From the NCBI RefSeq assembly GCF_021401135.1, contig NZ_JACBFO010000001.1:744001-808000 (forward strand): a stretch of 64,000 nucleotides of DNA, given 5' to 3'. The translations under genes and the position numbers were made by a program. Source of the stretch: Azonexus sp. R2A61 (GTDB lineage Bacteria; Pseudomonadota; Gammaproteobacteria; Burkholderiales; Rhodocyclaceae). Shown piece after piece: positions 8,155-16,237 of the stretch. The notes under the pieces were generated by a model that worked only from the letters and a program-made list of their open reading frames with translations, did no database searches and had not been told where the DNA came from. Positions within the stretch are counted from its first letter, which is position 1; every line of letters starts with the position of its first letter.

Positions 8155-8964
8155 GTGGGCAAGTCAGCTAGCAACCCGAAGTGGGTGGAGTACATTCAGA
8201 GCCGGATTGAAAGAGCCAAACAATGGCGAGAGGAATTGCCCACCCACGAACAACTGGCCGAGAACTATCGGTATGTACGAATTCTCGGTAAGAGCTTCCG
8301 CGCCATATCAATTAGTCCAACCAACCCCTGCGGGCGGTTACTCAGGAAGGACAACGGCAGCGAGGTATCAGGCTGTGCAACGATAAAAGGCGCCATACTG
8401 AGCGCACAAGGGGCTCACCCCTATGACCACTCTGCGGACTTCAAGCCTGCCCGACATAAAACAGCAAAAGCTGACACGCCAGCAAAGCCAGAACACAAAA
8501 TCCAAGCGTTTCTGATCCGTCATGCCCTGATGAATGGGCAAAAGCTCCATGGCATTCTGACGGGATTTGATGGCGACTTAGACGATCTGATATTCGTGAC
8601 CGATGAGCTTTCCACGGGTGAGTTACGTGCAGACATCATTGCACTGGGCGGGAAAAATGGACGATATTTCCCCGTTTTTATCGAGTTGAAGGTCAAGCGC
8701 GAGTTGAAGCGCCTGATGGGGCAGCTTGAAGGTGCGCAGGCCCTTATGAATATCGCGGGGCAAGATTTCATAAAAATGCTCTCGGCAGCTTCGGGTATTC
8801 CCAATGAAAAAATTTCTTTCGATGGCTACCGGCTCATGATCGTGTGGCCCCCTGTTTCAGGGGGCAAGGAGGCAAATCGAGTAGAGGATGCGCGCTCGAA
8901 AGGATTTCTGTTTGCCGAATATGGCCAGCAGGGCGATGCTAAATACGAGTTCAAACGTAACTGA
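8155..8964 (+). CDS. Uncharacterised protein with PD-(D/E)XK-like C-terminal region
   Basis: 269 residues from GTG 8155, chosen because AAGGAG lies at 8143-8148 with 6-nt spacing; an ATG at 8104 is in frame but has no such site. Residues 113-190 carry E113 in EHKIQAFLIRH, D160 in LRADIIAL, E177-x-K179 in FPVFIELKVKRE and Q190. This is the order of motifs in PD-(D/E)XK endonuclease folds. The N-terminal third is a charged region of unknown role. It is divergent from the XRE gene, and its last 14 nt overlap the convergent ardC-like gene. The substrate is unknown. Confidence 0.55.
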   Translation: MGKSASNPKWVEYIQSRIERAKQWREELPTHEQLAENYRYVRILGKSFRAISISPTNPCGRLLRKDNGSEVSGCATIKGAILSAQGAHPYDHSADFKPARHKTAKADTPAKPEHKIQAFLIRHALMNGQKLHGILTGFDGDLDDLIFVTDELSTGELRADIIALGGKNGRYFPVFIELKVKRELKRLMGQLEGAQALMNIAGQDFIKMLSAASGIPNEKISFDGYRLMIVWPPVSGGKEANRVEDARSKGFLFAEYGQQGDAKYEFKRN

Positions 8965-9850
8965 TCGGTGCAGGATTCAGTAACTGCAAGTATGCAACTG
9001 CCTGATTTGCTTTGGCGGCGGCGGTGAATATTGCTTGTTTGTCACCTTTCAGAATCCTGAGCCACGATTCGATGTAACGAGCATGGTCAATACGTGGCTC
9101 AGGAGAAATACCGAGTTCCGCGCACAGAAACGCTGAACCAAGTTCGGCAATCAGTTCCTCTGCAGCATAGGCCTCACTTCCGAATCGGTTGCGAAGGTCA
9201 CGGTCACAACGGCTGGCGTGACCCGACCAATGCACCAGTTCATGCAGTGCTACGCTGTAATAGCTCTGTGCATCCTTGAATGCACCATCGGGCGGCAAGT
9301 GGATTTCATCCTTACTGGGGATGTAGCAGGCCTGACGGCTATCGTGATAAAAGCTTGCCTTGCTGGCTTTGATGAAAATTTCGGCGGCTGCATGTCGTTC
9401 GATGGGGCCCAGTTCTGGAGCGGGTGAAGGAGTGAATCCATCCACCTGTGCCGCGTTGAACACATAGGCAGCTTTTGCGATGAAATGCCGACGTGGTTCC
9501 TGTTCGTCGCTCCCTGTCGATTGCTGGCCTGCCTCAATAGTCTTGAAGAACACGGTCAGCGTGCCTTTTTCTCCCTTGCGGACTTGCGCACCGATAGCTT
9601 GCCATTGTCGGAACGTTGCCCATTCAGCCGTGACATAGGTACTGTGTTGCTGGCTGGCCCATAGCGCCAAAACGTTGATGCCATGATAGGCATAGCGGCC
9701 GACTGGATTGTGCGGGAGGCCGATGGCTGGCCCGGTGCAGAGTTTCGGATTCCAGGGCATTTGATAGTCGCCAGCACCGGCCTCGATGGCTGCGATGATC
9801 TGATTGGTGATGCGCTGGTGAAGGTCTTCCCTCGGCGTATCCTGCCGCAT
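8951..9850 (-). CDS. ardC: ArdC-type antirestriction protein with zincin domain
   Basis: 299 residues. The N-terminal ssDNA-binding region is recognisable from ITNQIIAAIEAGAGDYQMPW, the GRYAYHGINVLALW segment and RQWQAIGAQVRKGEKGT. The C-terminal half is a zincin-like metallopeptidase domain with HELVHWSGH (HExxH) and a downstream AAEELIAELGSAF glutamate helix. ArdC proteins, carried by plasmids and integrative elements, protect incoming DNA from host restriction. The ATG at 9850 has GGGGA about 7 nt upstream; a TTG at 9865 is the alternative. A lone antirestriction gene fits an element that moves between hosts. Confidence 0.85.
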   Translation of the reverse strand: MRQDTPREDLHQRITNQIIAAIEAGAGDYQMPWNPKLCTGPAIGLPHNPVGRYAYHGINVLALWASQQHSTYVTAEWATFRQWQAIGAQVRKGEKGTLTVFFKTIEAGQQSTGSDEQEPRRHFIAKAAYVFNAAQVDGFTPSPAPELGPIERHAAAEIFIKASKASFYHDSRQACYIPSKDEIHLPPDGAFKDAQSYYSVALHELVHWSGHASRCDRDLRNRFGSEAYAAEELIAELGSAFLCAELGISPEPRIDHARYIESWLRILKGDKQAIFTAAAKANQAVAYLQLLNPAPISYV

Positions 9851-9920
9851 GTCTGAAATCCCCAATGGCTACGTGACACGGGGAATTCAATGCTAAGAGC
9901 CAAGAGTTTATCCTTTTGAA

Positions 9921-11111
9921 ATGATTCCTTGCCCTTTCGTCATCGGGCAACAACCAGCCAACTGTGGTCGCGCGTCTCTTCCAGAAAGTGGCTATCTAAA
10001 TGGCAGCTGCACACAGAAACCTCCTGAGGCAGAAGGCAGGGGTGCTGAGATAGAATGCAGCTGTCCTAACTTTTTGCCGGTAAATTCTGTGCAGCTGCGC
10101 CACCAAATATTCGCGCTTAACGTTACCGGCGAGATCGTATCGGTCGCGGACGTTTCACGCGGACTGGCCTGTGGCTGCTCCTGCTATGTGTGCGGTAGCC
10201 GGCTTGTAGCATGTCAAGGCACTGTACGCGAGTGGTACTTCGCGCACGAAGCAAAATCGAATTGCACTGGCGGACTTGAAACATTGCTGCACAAGGCGGC
10301 GAAACAGGTGCTGTTATTAGCACGCGACGTAATGCTGCCGGAGGTTACGGTGTCGAGCGTTTTCAGGCTGCCGGATGGTCGGCACGGTGGTGCCACCGCT
10401 AGACGTGAGGCTTGGTTACAGCACTACGAAGACCCAAGACCTGAGGTGGATTTTGGCAGTGTGCAACCAGACGTAGTGATCGAGACGGATTTAGGGCCGA
10501 TCTGGATTGAGATCGTGGTTACGAATCCAGTGAGTAGCGACAAACTCGTGAAACTGAAGGCGCTCGGCGTACCGGTGCTTGAACTGAAGCTGGGGTTGCC
10601 GCACTTTGCCGGGCAAAGCGCTTGGGGTCTGCTGCGTCAGGCGGTGTTATACGAGAAAACCACGCGAAAATGGCTCATCGAGCCGCGTATTCCAGAACTC
10701 GAAGCAGAAGCGGAGCGACTTTCCAAGGAAGAGGCAGAGCGACGAAAGTTGCCATTTCCCCCTGATCTGACCGCGGAGCATGAACGGTGTCCAGCGAATC
10801 CGGAACCAGCTCCGCCGTCCAAAAACAACTACCACTGTGGCCGAACGGTGGTGATTTTGCGCCAACTGAAATTTGGGGTTTCAGTAGCTGCGCAGACCTC
10901 TGATTTCGCGCTGGACCCTTATGTTACGCGTCAGTTGGCCCTCTGGGGCGGTCGGTACAGCGAAAAGCACAAAAACTGGATATTCCCGGCAGATAAAGAG
11001 GCAAGGTTGCGGGACGCACTAACTAGACTTGAAAAGAAGATTGCGCAGCAGTCTGCACAGGAAATACATAAGCGGGTGCTAGATGCATACTACGCGGAGC
11101 AGGCGGACTAA
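9921..11111 (+). CDS. CoiA-like protein (zinc-ribbon plus nuclease-like domain)
   Basis: Up to 396 residues. Near the N terminus CGCSCYVCGSRLVACQG followed by REWYFAHEAKSNC resembles the cysteine motif and FAH signature of CoiA-like proteins. A strand pair QPDVVIETD / PIWIEIVVTNPV follows, the CoiA form of a PD-(D/E)XK core with the usual lysine replaced. A charged coiled region rich in E/R and a C-terminal region (DPYVTRQLALWGGRYSEKHK) complete it. CoiA is a competence protein acting on transforming DNA; its role on an island is unknown. The start is uncertain: ATG 9921 gives a poorly conserved leader, and a GTG near 10092 just before QLRHQIFAL is a good alternative. Confidence 0.65.
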   Translation: MIPCPFVIGQQPANCGRASLPESGYLNGSCTQKPPEAEGRGAEIECSCPNFLPVNSVQLRHQIFALNVTGEIVSVADVSRGLACGCSCYVCGSRLVACQGTVREWYFAHEAKSNCTGGLETLLHKAAKQVLLLARDVMLPEVTVSSVFRLPDGRHGGATARREAWLQHYEDPRPEVDFGSVQPDVVIETDLGPIWIEIVVTNPVSSDKLVKLKALGVPVLELKLGLPHFAGQSAWGLLRQAVLYEKTTRKWLIEPRIPELEAEAERLSKEEAERRKLPFPPDLTAEHERCPANPEPAPPSKNNYHCGRTVVILRQLKFGVSVAAQTSDFALDPYVTRQLALWGGRYSEKHKNWIFPADKEARLRDALTRLEKKIAQQSAQEIHKRVLDAYYAEQAD

Positions 11112-11216
11112 GGTGCGGCAGTATTGGTTGCACCGCGTTGGCCGATGAATACTTAGCTGTAGAAGTCGCGACCTGATCTGACAGTTCCCCTCCGAACCAT
11201 GCCATTGCTTTCGACC

Positions 11217-11720
11217 TCAAGGCTTTATCAGCTTGCAAACGTAGCTATGCAGCCGGTCGCTCCATGCAGAGCGATAGCGTTGCAGAATCTCTTTGCCGAC
11301 GAAATAAAGCTCGGTCGGTTCTAGTTCGGTGACAGTCGAATTGCCGTCGAAATACGTCTCCTCGCTTTCCAGCACCTCGGCATTCTCATGTCCCTTGACC
11401 TGTTCAAGATGCCAATAATCATCAAGCCAGATCAGCGAGGCAGTGGCAACGCGATTGCCTGACAGGTCTTGGATCGAGAACACCCGCGCCAGCCCCCTAT
11501 GGCAAAGATCATCGTAGTGACCGGCGCAGTGCTTCATAGCTCGCCCCTCGGCCCTCAGTTGCTTTGAGGTGGTCAGCGGGATAATAAGGTATTCGCCGAT
11601 TTCGCACTCCGGCAAATCAGATGCCCATTCGAGATTCCGCTTCTTTTTGCGCTTGGCGCCCAGTCCGAACAGGGAATTCAGAAAATCTGGATGTGCCCGG
11701 TTTTCTTTTGCGTCGGCCAT
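11217..11720 (-). CDS. PcfJ-like protein
   Basis: 167 residues. The central AMKHCAGHYDDLCHRG followed by ARVFSIQDLSGNRVATASL matches the core of PcfJ-like proteins, found on conjugative and integrative elements and of unknown biochemical function. The N terminus is basic (KRKKKR). ATG 11720 lies only 2 nt beyond the stop of the MBL nuclease gene, with GGAGG 7 nt upstream, so the two are cotranscribed and probably translationally coupled. The pairing suggests a joint role, though neither sequence says what that is. Confidence 0.65.
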   Translation of the reverse strand: MADAKENRAHPDFLNSLFGLGAKRKKKRNLEWASDLPECEIGEYLIIPLTTSKQLRAEGRAMKHCAGHYDDLCHRGLARVFSIQDLSGNRVATASLIWLDDYWHLEQVKGHENAEVLESEETYFDGNSTVTELEPTELYFVGKEILQRYRSAWSDRLHSYVCKLIKP

Positions 11721-11722
11721 CT

Positions 11723-12952
11723 TCATACCTCCCACCATTCGCCGTCTTGGCGATAAACCACGTTGCTGAACAGTTCGCTGTATTTGTCCGTGGCGAAGCT
11801 GTGGATCGGGATCAATGCGCGGGGAGCCAATGCCTCGGCAAAGCGTTTTAAGTCCTTAGGGCTGGCGTGTCCGGAGGTGTGGATGTGGCGCATCTCGATG
11901 CCCAAGGTTTTCAGCCATGCTTCCGTCGAGGCATAGGTGCCCTGTTCAAGATAGCCCGCCCATTGGGAATAGATGTAACTGGCCTGATCCAGACAGCCGG
12001 CGTCGTCGAGGTCGGGGCGCATCAAGGGGCGGAACAGGATGACGGCGTTACGGCCAATCTCCTTCAGTTGCTCCTGATAGATGCGGTTTGCCGAGTGCTG
12101 CTTGAGCAGCGGGAACCACTCATTTTTCTTGACCTGAATGGCTTGCAGCTTCGGCAGGTAAAGGTGAATGCCCGGCCAGTCGGACTGCGGAATGTTCTTG
12201 TTTTCGGTGGCGGCGAGGATCGCTGCGGCATAAAGGTCGATGATGAGCGGGCGGCCAGTACGCTTGCAGGCTCGATAGAGGGTGACAACGCGGTCGATGT
12301 TCTGCGTTGACGTGTGGAACATCACCATGCCTTTGGTGGCCTTGAGGTGGGCGACGATTTCGGCCTCAAGATCGATTTCGGTCGGAAACGATTCATCCGA
12401 TTCCAGGCGCGACAGGGAGGAGCCTTCCATGAAGAGGGCGTCAATGTCCTTCGGCGGGTTCGCCACCAGATGCTCGTACAGCTTCGCCTTGCGGCCGTGT
12501 GCGCGGAAATCACCGCTGTAAAAAATGCGCTTGCCCTCGGCCTCGATCAGGAACGAATAGGCATCGTAGGCTGAGTGATCGACCAGATACGGGGTGATGC
12601 GGAATGCACCGATTTCGATGGTCTTGCCATGCTCCAGATCAGGGCCATTGAGCAATGGCAACGGTTGTCCGGTGAAGGGGGCGGCAGCTTGCACAATCCG
12701 ACGTGCGGCAGCGCCCATGACGACGGGCGTATTTCCTGACAGGTGGTGCAGCAGCCCGTAGTGGTCGATATGGGGATGAGAGATTACGATACCCCGCAGG
12801 TCGTCACCGGCGATTTCCGGCACCAGATTCGTATCGGTTGCATCGCCATCCAGTGGCAAGCCGAAATCCAGAGCGATGCGGTCGCCGGCTGCGGCCAACT
12901 CGATACAGGTTCCGCCAATTTGTTGCGTGCCACGGTGAATGCGAACTTTCAT
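11723..12952 (-). CDS. MBL-fold/beta-CASP metallo-hydrolase, RNase J/CPSF-like
   Basis: 409 residues. The metallo-beta-lactamase motif SHPHIDH supplies H59, H61, D63 and H64; H125 (VDHSAYDAY) and D147 (FYSGDFRAHGR) complete the dinuclear zinc site. An inserted beta-CASP-like region (HTSTQNIDRVVTLYRACKRT) and the terminal HTSGHAS and IPIHS motifs match RNase J/CPSF-73-type nucleases acting on RNA or DNA. The ATG at 12952 has AAGGAG at ideal spacing. It is transcribed divergently from the WYL regulator, whose start is 107 bp away, and is followed within 2 nt by the PcfJ-like gene. This is the likely effector of the cassette; the substrate is unknown. Confidence 0.85.
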   Translation of the reverse strand: MKVRIHRGTQQIGGTCIELAAAGDRIALDFGLPLDGDATDTNLVPEIAGDDLRGIVISHPHIDHYGLLHHLSGNTPVVMGAAARRIVQAAAPFTGQPLPLLNGPDLEHGKTIEIGAFRITPYLVDHSAYDAYSFLIEAEGKRIFYSGDFRAHGRKAKLYEHLVANPPKDIDALFMEGSSLSRLESDESFPTEIDLEAEIVAHLKATKGMVMFHTSTQNIDRVVTLYRACKRTGRPLIIDLYAAAILAATENKNIPQSDWPGIHLYLPKLQAIQVKKNEWFPLLKQHSANRIYQEQLKEIGRNAVILFRPLMRPDLDDAGCLDQASYIYSQWAGYLEQGTYASTEAWLKTLGIEMRHIHTSGHASPKDLKRFAEALAPRALIPIHSFATDKYSELFSNVVYRQDGEWWEV

Positions 12953-13059
12953 ACTGAACTCCTTGCGGGCTGGTTGATGTTGCCATTGTTGAACGGCCAA
13001 GCGACACTCTGCGTCGTTTGCGGAATGCATCATGGTATTCAAACAGTCAGGAGAGAACT

Positions 13060-14004
13060 TTGGACGCTTTGCTACGGCACTGGGCGATGCTGCGCCTGAT
13101 TCCCCGCCATCCACGGCGAATTGACACCGGCAGGATTCGTGATGAACTGGAGCGGCAGGGTTACGACATTACCTTGCGGTCGATTCAGCGTGATCTCAAT
13201 AAGCTTTCGGCAGTGCTGCCGTTGTGCAGTGACCAAAGCAAGCCGCAAGGCTGGTGGTGGCAGGCCGATGCCGATTTGTTGGAGATTCCCGGCCTCGATC
13301 CGCAAGCCGCCTTGGTCTTCAAGATGGCTGAGCAGCATTTGAAACAAGTGCTACCGGCTTCAACACTGGATTCTCTGCGTCCGTGGTTCCGGGCGGCGAA
13401 TGGCGTACTGGATGCACTGCCGGATGGCGTTGGCGACTGGAACAATAAAGTTCGCATCCTGCCCAGCGGCCCGCCATTGATCCCTCCGAGCATCAATGCG
13501 GATGTGCAGTCGGCCATTTACCAAGGGCTGTTTGAGAATCGGCGCTTGGCACTGAATTACAAGCCAAGGGGGGCGGCCAATGCCAAGTCCTACGAGATAA
13601 ATCCGATGGCAGTGGTTCAACGTGGGCATTCGATTTACATCGTCTGCACCAGCGGGGATGACAGTAATCCCAAGTCGTTCCTGATGCATCGCATCGAATC
13701 GGCCATGGTGCTTGATGACCCGGCTAGCTGCCCAGCGGGGTTCGATGTGGATGCCTACATTGCCGAGGGGGAGCTTGGTTATCGGCTGGGGCCTCCGATA
13801 AAGCTGGTTGCTGACTTCGATGCTAAGGCAGCATTAGTCCTTCACGAGACGCCTATTGCGACTGACCAAATTATCAGAGGGGAATCGGCGGGGAAGGTGC
13901 AACTCACGGCAACTGTTGCCGACACAAGAGAACTGCGAGCTTGGTTACGGGGTTTTGGCAGTGCTGTCCAAGTGCTCAGCCCAGTAGGATTCCTTGAAGA
14001 TTAA
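13060..14004 (+). CDS. WYL-domain transcriptional regulator
   Basis: 314 residues. The N terminus is a winged helix (PRRIDTGRIRDELERQGYD / LRSIQRDLNKLS). A WYL-type domain follows (ALNYKPRGAA ... YEINPMAVVQRGHSIYIVC) and then a C-terminal WCX-like segment. WYL regulators sense nucleic acid or nucleotide ligands and are common controllers of defence loci. The TTG start at 13060 was preferred because AGGAG lies at 13049-13053 with 6-nt spacing; a TTG at 13018 has no such site. It is divergent from the MBL nuclease and probably represses that promoter. Confidence 0.85.
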   Translation: MDALLRHWAMLRLIPRHPRRIDTGRIRDELERQGYDITLRSIQRDLNKLSAVLPLCSDQSKPQGWWWQADADLLEIPGLDPQAALVFKMAEQHLKQVLPASTLDSLRPWFRAANGVLDALPDGVGDWNNKVRILPSGPPLIPPSINADVQSAIYQGLFENRRLALNYKPRGAANAKSYEINPMAVVQRGHSIYIVCTSGDDSNPKSFLMHRIESAMVLDDPASCPAGFDVDAYIAEGELGYRLGPPIKLVADFDAKAALVLHETPIATDQIIRGESAGKVQLTATVADTRELRAWLRGFGSAVQVLSPVGFLED

Positions 14005-14106
14005 AGACCCATTCGGATCACTTCAGGAGCCGGAAATAAAAATTCCGTAGAGTCCTACCCCCTGTTTTTCTTATATGTAGCTCCTACAACCAACTTGGAG
14101 TACAAC

Positions 14107-15132
14107 ATGAGTAACGGCAATTTCGAACTCAACCAGAACGGTCATTGTAACGCACGTTTCCTGATTGAACGAGGAGATTGCGGCTATCGCCCCGGCGAAA
14201 AATTTCCGATCGTTTGGGGGCACTCTGATGACGCGCAAATTCTTAGGGCTGTTATCGGCAGGAACGAAGATGAGTATGAGAAAAGCCTGGAATATGAAGA
14301 TGCACGGCGGCGTTTCTCAACAGCTGTAGCACTTGGGTACGGCAAAAAAGTAGTGGCGGGGCCAAAACGTTGGAAGGCGGCTCGTGAGCATCAGCGTTGG
14401 CATCGAACGTTGAAAATTACGTTCAACGATCCTTTCGCGTTGCCACGGCACATAAAGGGCCATGAATTTGTGCGGCTCTACAATGCGGTAGCCTTCGCCA
14501 ACTCAAAAAATGCCATTCTGAACGTCCATCTGACAATTAGCTGGAAGCTGTTGGGGTATGGCAATGACGAGGCTGCTGACTTGCCTCTCAGCAAGCTTTT
14601 CATCAAGAACTATACCCAGTGGTGCTCTGACAACGACATCGACTGCATATGGATTTACTCGAACGAGTTTAGCGGGGTGGCCGGCTTGCATACGCATTTG
14701 ATGACTTCGGTTAGTGAGGAAATGCAGGATGCCTTTAGGGAGTTTGTCGAAAAGCGACTTCAAGAGATAAACAGACTGCAGAGCTTAAACGAGGCTGCCT
14801 GCGATATTTCAATTCCCAAGAGCAGGCAAGTTGCTCGGCAGTGGATTCGATTCCAGTACCTGTGCAAAGGGGTTGATCCGAATGCCAGGCTGAAACACGC
14901 CAACGGCATTGACAGCATGTTTGTCTCCGATCTGATTCGATTTGGGTACGAGAATCCGGGGAGCGTTGGCTGTAGGCGGCGCTGCGGGGTGTCTCGAAAC
15001 CTTGATAAATCAGCGCGAAAGGAAGCGGGCTTCGTATCAACGCTGGAGAAGGGGTATCTCAATGTGAGTCTTCTTTATCCTGATGACGAAAAAGCCGATG
15101 TGCCGTTTGACTTGACGTTGCTTAATTTGTAA
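14107..15132 (+). CDS. Putative rolling-circle (HUH-type) replication protein
   Basis: 341 residues, not recognised with certainty. H195-T196-H197 sits in a hydrophobic strand (VAGLHTHLMTSV), the position and form of an HUH metal-binding motif. Y251 with K254 (FQYLCKGVD) follows about 55 residues later, where rolling-circle Rep proteins carry the nicking tyrosine. The remaining sequence is polar and unassigned. ATG 14107 has TTGGAG at 14095-14100 with 6-nt spacing. A hairpin terminator follows the stop. A Rep would allow the excised element to replicate. The alternative is an uncharacterised element protein. Confidence 0.45.
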   Translation: MSNGNFELNQNGHCNARFLIERGDCGYRPGEKFPIVWGHSDDAQILRAVIGRNEDEYEKSLEYEDARRRFSTAVALGYGKKVVAGPKRWKAAREHQRWHRTLKITFNDPFALPRHIKGHEFVRLYNAVAFANSKNAILNVHLTISWKLLGYGNDEAADLPLSKLFIKNYTQWCSDNDIDCIWIYSNEFSGVAGLHTHLMTSVSEEMQDAFREFVEKRLQEINRLQSLNEAACDISIPKSRQVARQWIRFQYLCKGVDPNARLKHANGIDSMFVSDLIRFGYENPGSVGCRRRCGVSRNLDKSARKEAGFVSTLEKGYLNVSLLYPDDEKADVPFDLTLLNL

Positions 15133-15139
15133 GCGGGTG

Positions 15140-15172
15140 AAGGCCGTCAGGGATGGCGGCCTTGGCCTTTTT
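15140..15172 (+). terminator. Terminator after the Rep-like gene
   Basis: Hairpin with stem AAGGCCG/CGGCCTT (15140-15146, 15157-15163) followed by GGCCTTTTT, 7 nt after the stop codon. Confidence 0.55.
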
Positions 15173-15323
15173 GGGTCAGTATCTTCAAACGGCAGGAATC
15201 ATTGGTGCTTGATGAAAATTAGCATCTATTATTCATGTAGATAGCTCAGCCAATAAGGTGCCGAAGTTGACTATAAGGAGCGCCATCTCGGCGGTGGCGA
15301 TAAACGCCTCCGCAGACGCGCGC

Positions 15324-15575
15324 TCATCGGAATAATCGGGGCCATGCGCCATTGGCAGCCAAGATTGATTCGAGGCCGGCAAGCCCCTTCTCCGCGCGGC
15401 GTTGGCCTTCGCCATCAATCGTGATGGTGCCCGTTCTGGGCCAGAAATTGATGGGGCCAATCTTGATCTGGTCGGGCGGAAAATGCTGGTAATAAACTCC
15501 GCGCTGATCGAGCCACGCCATCGCCTCTTTCATGGCAAGGGCGGCAAGCTGTTCTTTGTTGATAGCTAAGCTCAT
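15324..15575 (-). CDS. Small hypothetical island protein
   Basis: 83 residues from ATG 15575, which has GAGGAGAA upstream. It contains KIGPINFWPRTGTITIDGEG and QRRAEKGLAGLESIL; I do not recognise a family. A second minus-strand frame (15233-15460) continues in similar style past this stop. The reading frame may therefore have shifted near 15335, or the two may simply overlap. No function is proposed. Confidence 0.5.
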   Translation of the reverse strand: MSLAINKEQLAALAMKEAMAWLDQRGVYYQHFPPDQIKIGPINFWPRTGTITIDGEGQRRAEKGLAGLESILAANGAWPRLFR

Positions 15576-15766
15576 CGGTCTTCTCCTCGGGGCCTTGGCA
15601 TGTTGGTAGGTTTTGTGGCTAAGGCTGTGGGTATCCATCGATGGATGGATAGATAGGCATGGCGGGATTGTGGGGGTAGGGGGGGTAAGAAATATCCAAC
15701 TGACCCGGCCACTGTGACTATTTTTTGCAAAAAATTTTTGTCGGCCAAGCGATGCGCTGAGGCCAT

Positions 15767-15799
15767 AAAAAACGGCACTGCCGGATGGTCAGTGCCGTT
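15767..15799 (-). terminator. Rho-independent terminator after the AlpA-like gene
   Basis: 10-bp perfect stem AACGGCACTG/CAGTGCCGTT (15771-15780, 15790-15799) with a 9-nt loop. On the minus strand it is followed by a run of six Ts, about 40 nt beyond the AlpA-like gene. Confidence 0.75.
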
Positions 15800-15840
15800 A
15801 TCCAGAGAGTTGGCGTTACCGGGAAACTCATCAGGGGAAA

Positions 15841-16047
15841 TTAGCAGCGTCGCTGGTCTGGAAGCGCTGCCAGCCAACGCTCAGCGTCATTCCTGATAAT
15901 GAATGTGCGCTTCCCAAATTTCTTCGCGGGAAGCCTCCCTGCCTTGATTTCGGCATAGGTGGCAGTTCTGCCGATGCCTGCCCATTGGCAGAATTCGTTG
16001 ATGGAGAAAACGCCCTTGAGCGGTTGTTGAATATCCTGCTGATCCAT
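15841..16047 (-). CDS. AlpA-like helix-turn-helix protein (putative excisionase)
   Basis: 68 residues. FSINEFCQWAGIGRTATYAEIK followed by LPAKKFGKRTFIIRNDAERWL is the MerR-like winged helix of AlpA/Xis-type proteins. These act as recombination directionality factors or activate integrase in P4-type islands. The ATG at 16047 (MDQQDIQQ) has AGGTG upstream; the longer frame to 16158 has no support. It lies immediately downstream of the integrase on the same strand, the usual arrangement for an excisionase partner. Confidence 0.8.
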   Translation of the reverse strand: MDQQDIQQPLKGVFSINEFCQWAGIGRTATYAEIKAGRLPAKKFGKRTFIIRNDAERWLAALPDQRRC

Positions 16048-16237
16048 GTGGCACCTGACTGGAAGTTTATGGTGCCGGATATAGAGTTGCAGGACGCCTC
16101 TTGCTAGGCGGCTGCAACGGCGAGGCCGGGGTACTGCCGTTGCGAAAAACCATCTCAAAAATGGCGCAAAAAGCTCGCCTGACGTGCCTGTGACATACTG
16201 CGCAAACCCTAACTACCTCCCGGCCTCCGGTACAGGG

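Noticed and set aside
15640-15660. GATGGATGGATAGATAGG-type tract as a CRISPR or satellite
   Set aside because: It is only a few tetranucleotide units; no spaced direct repeats of CRISPR type occur anywhere in the window.
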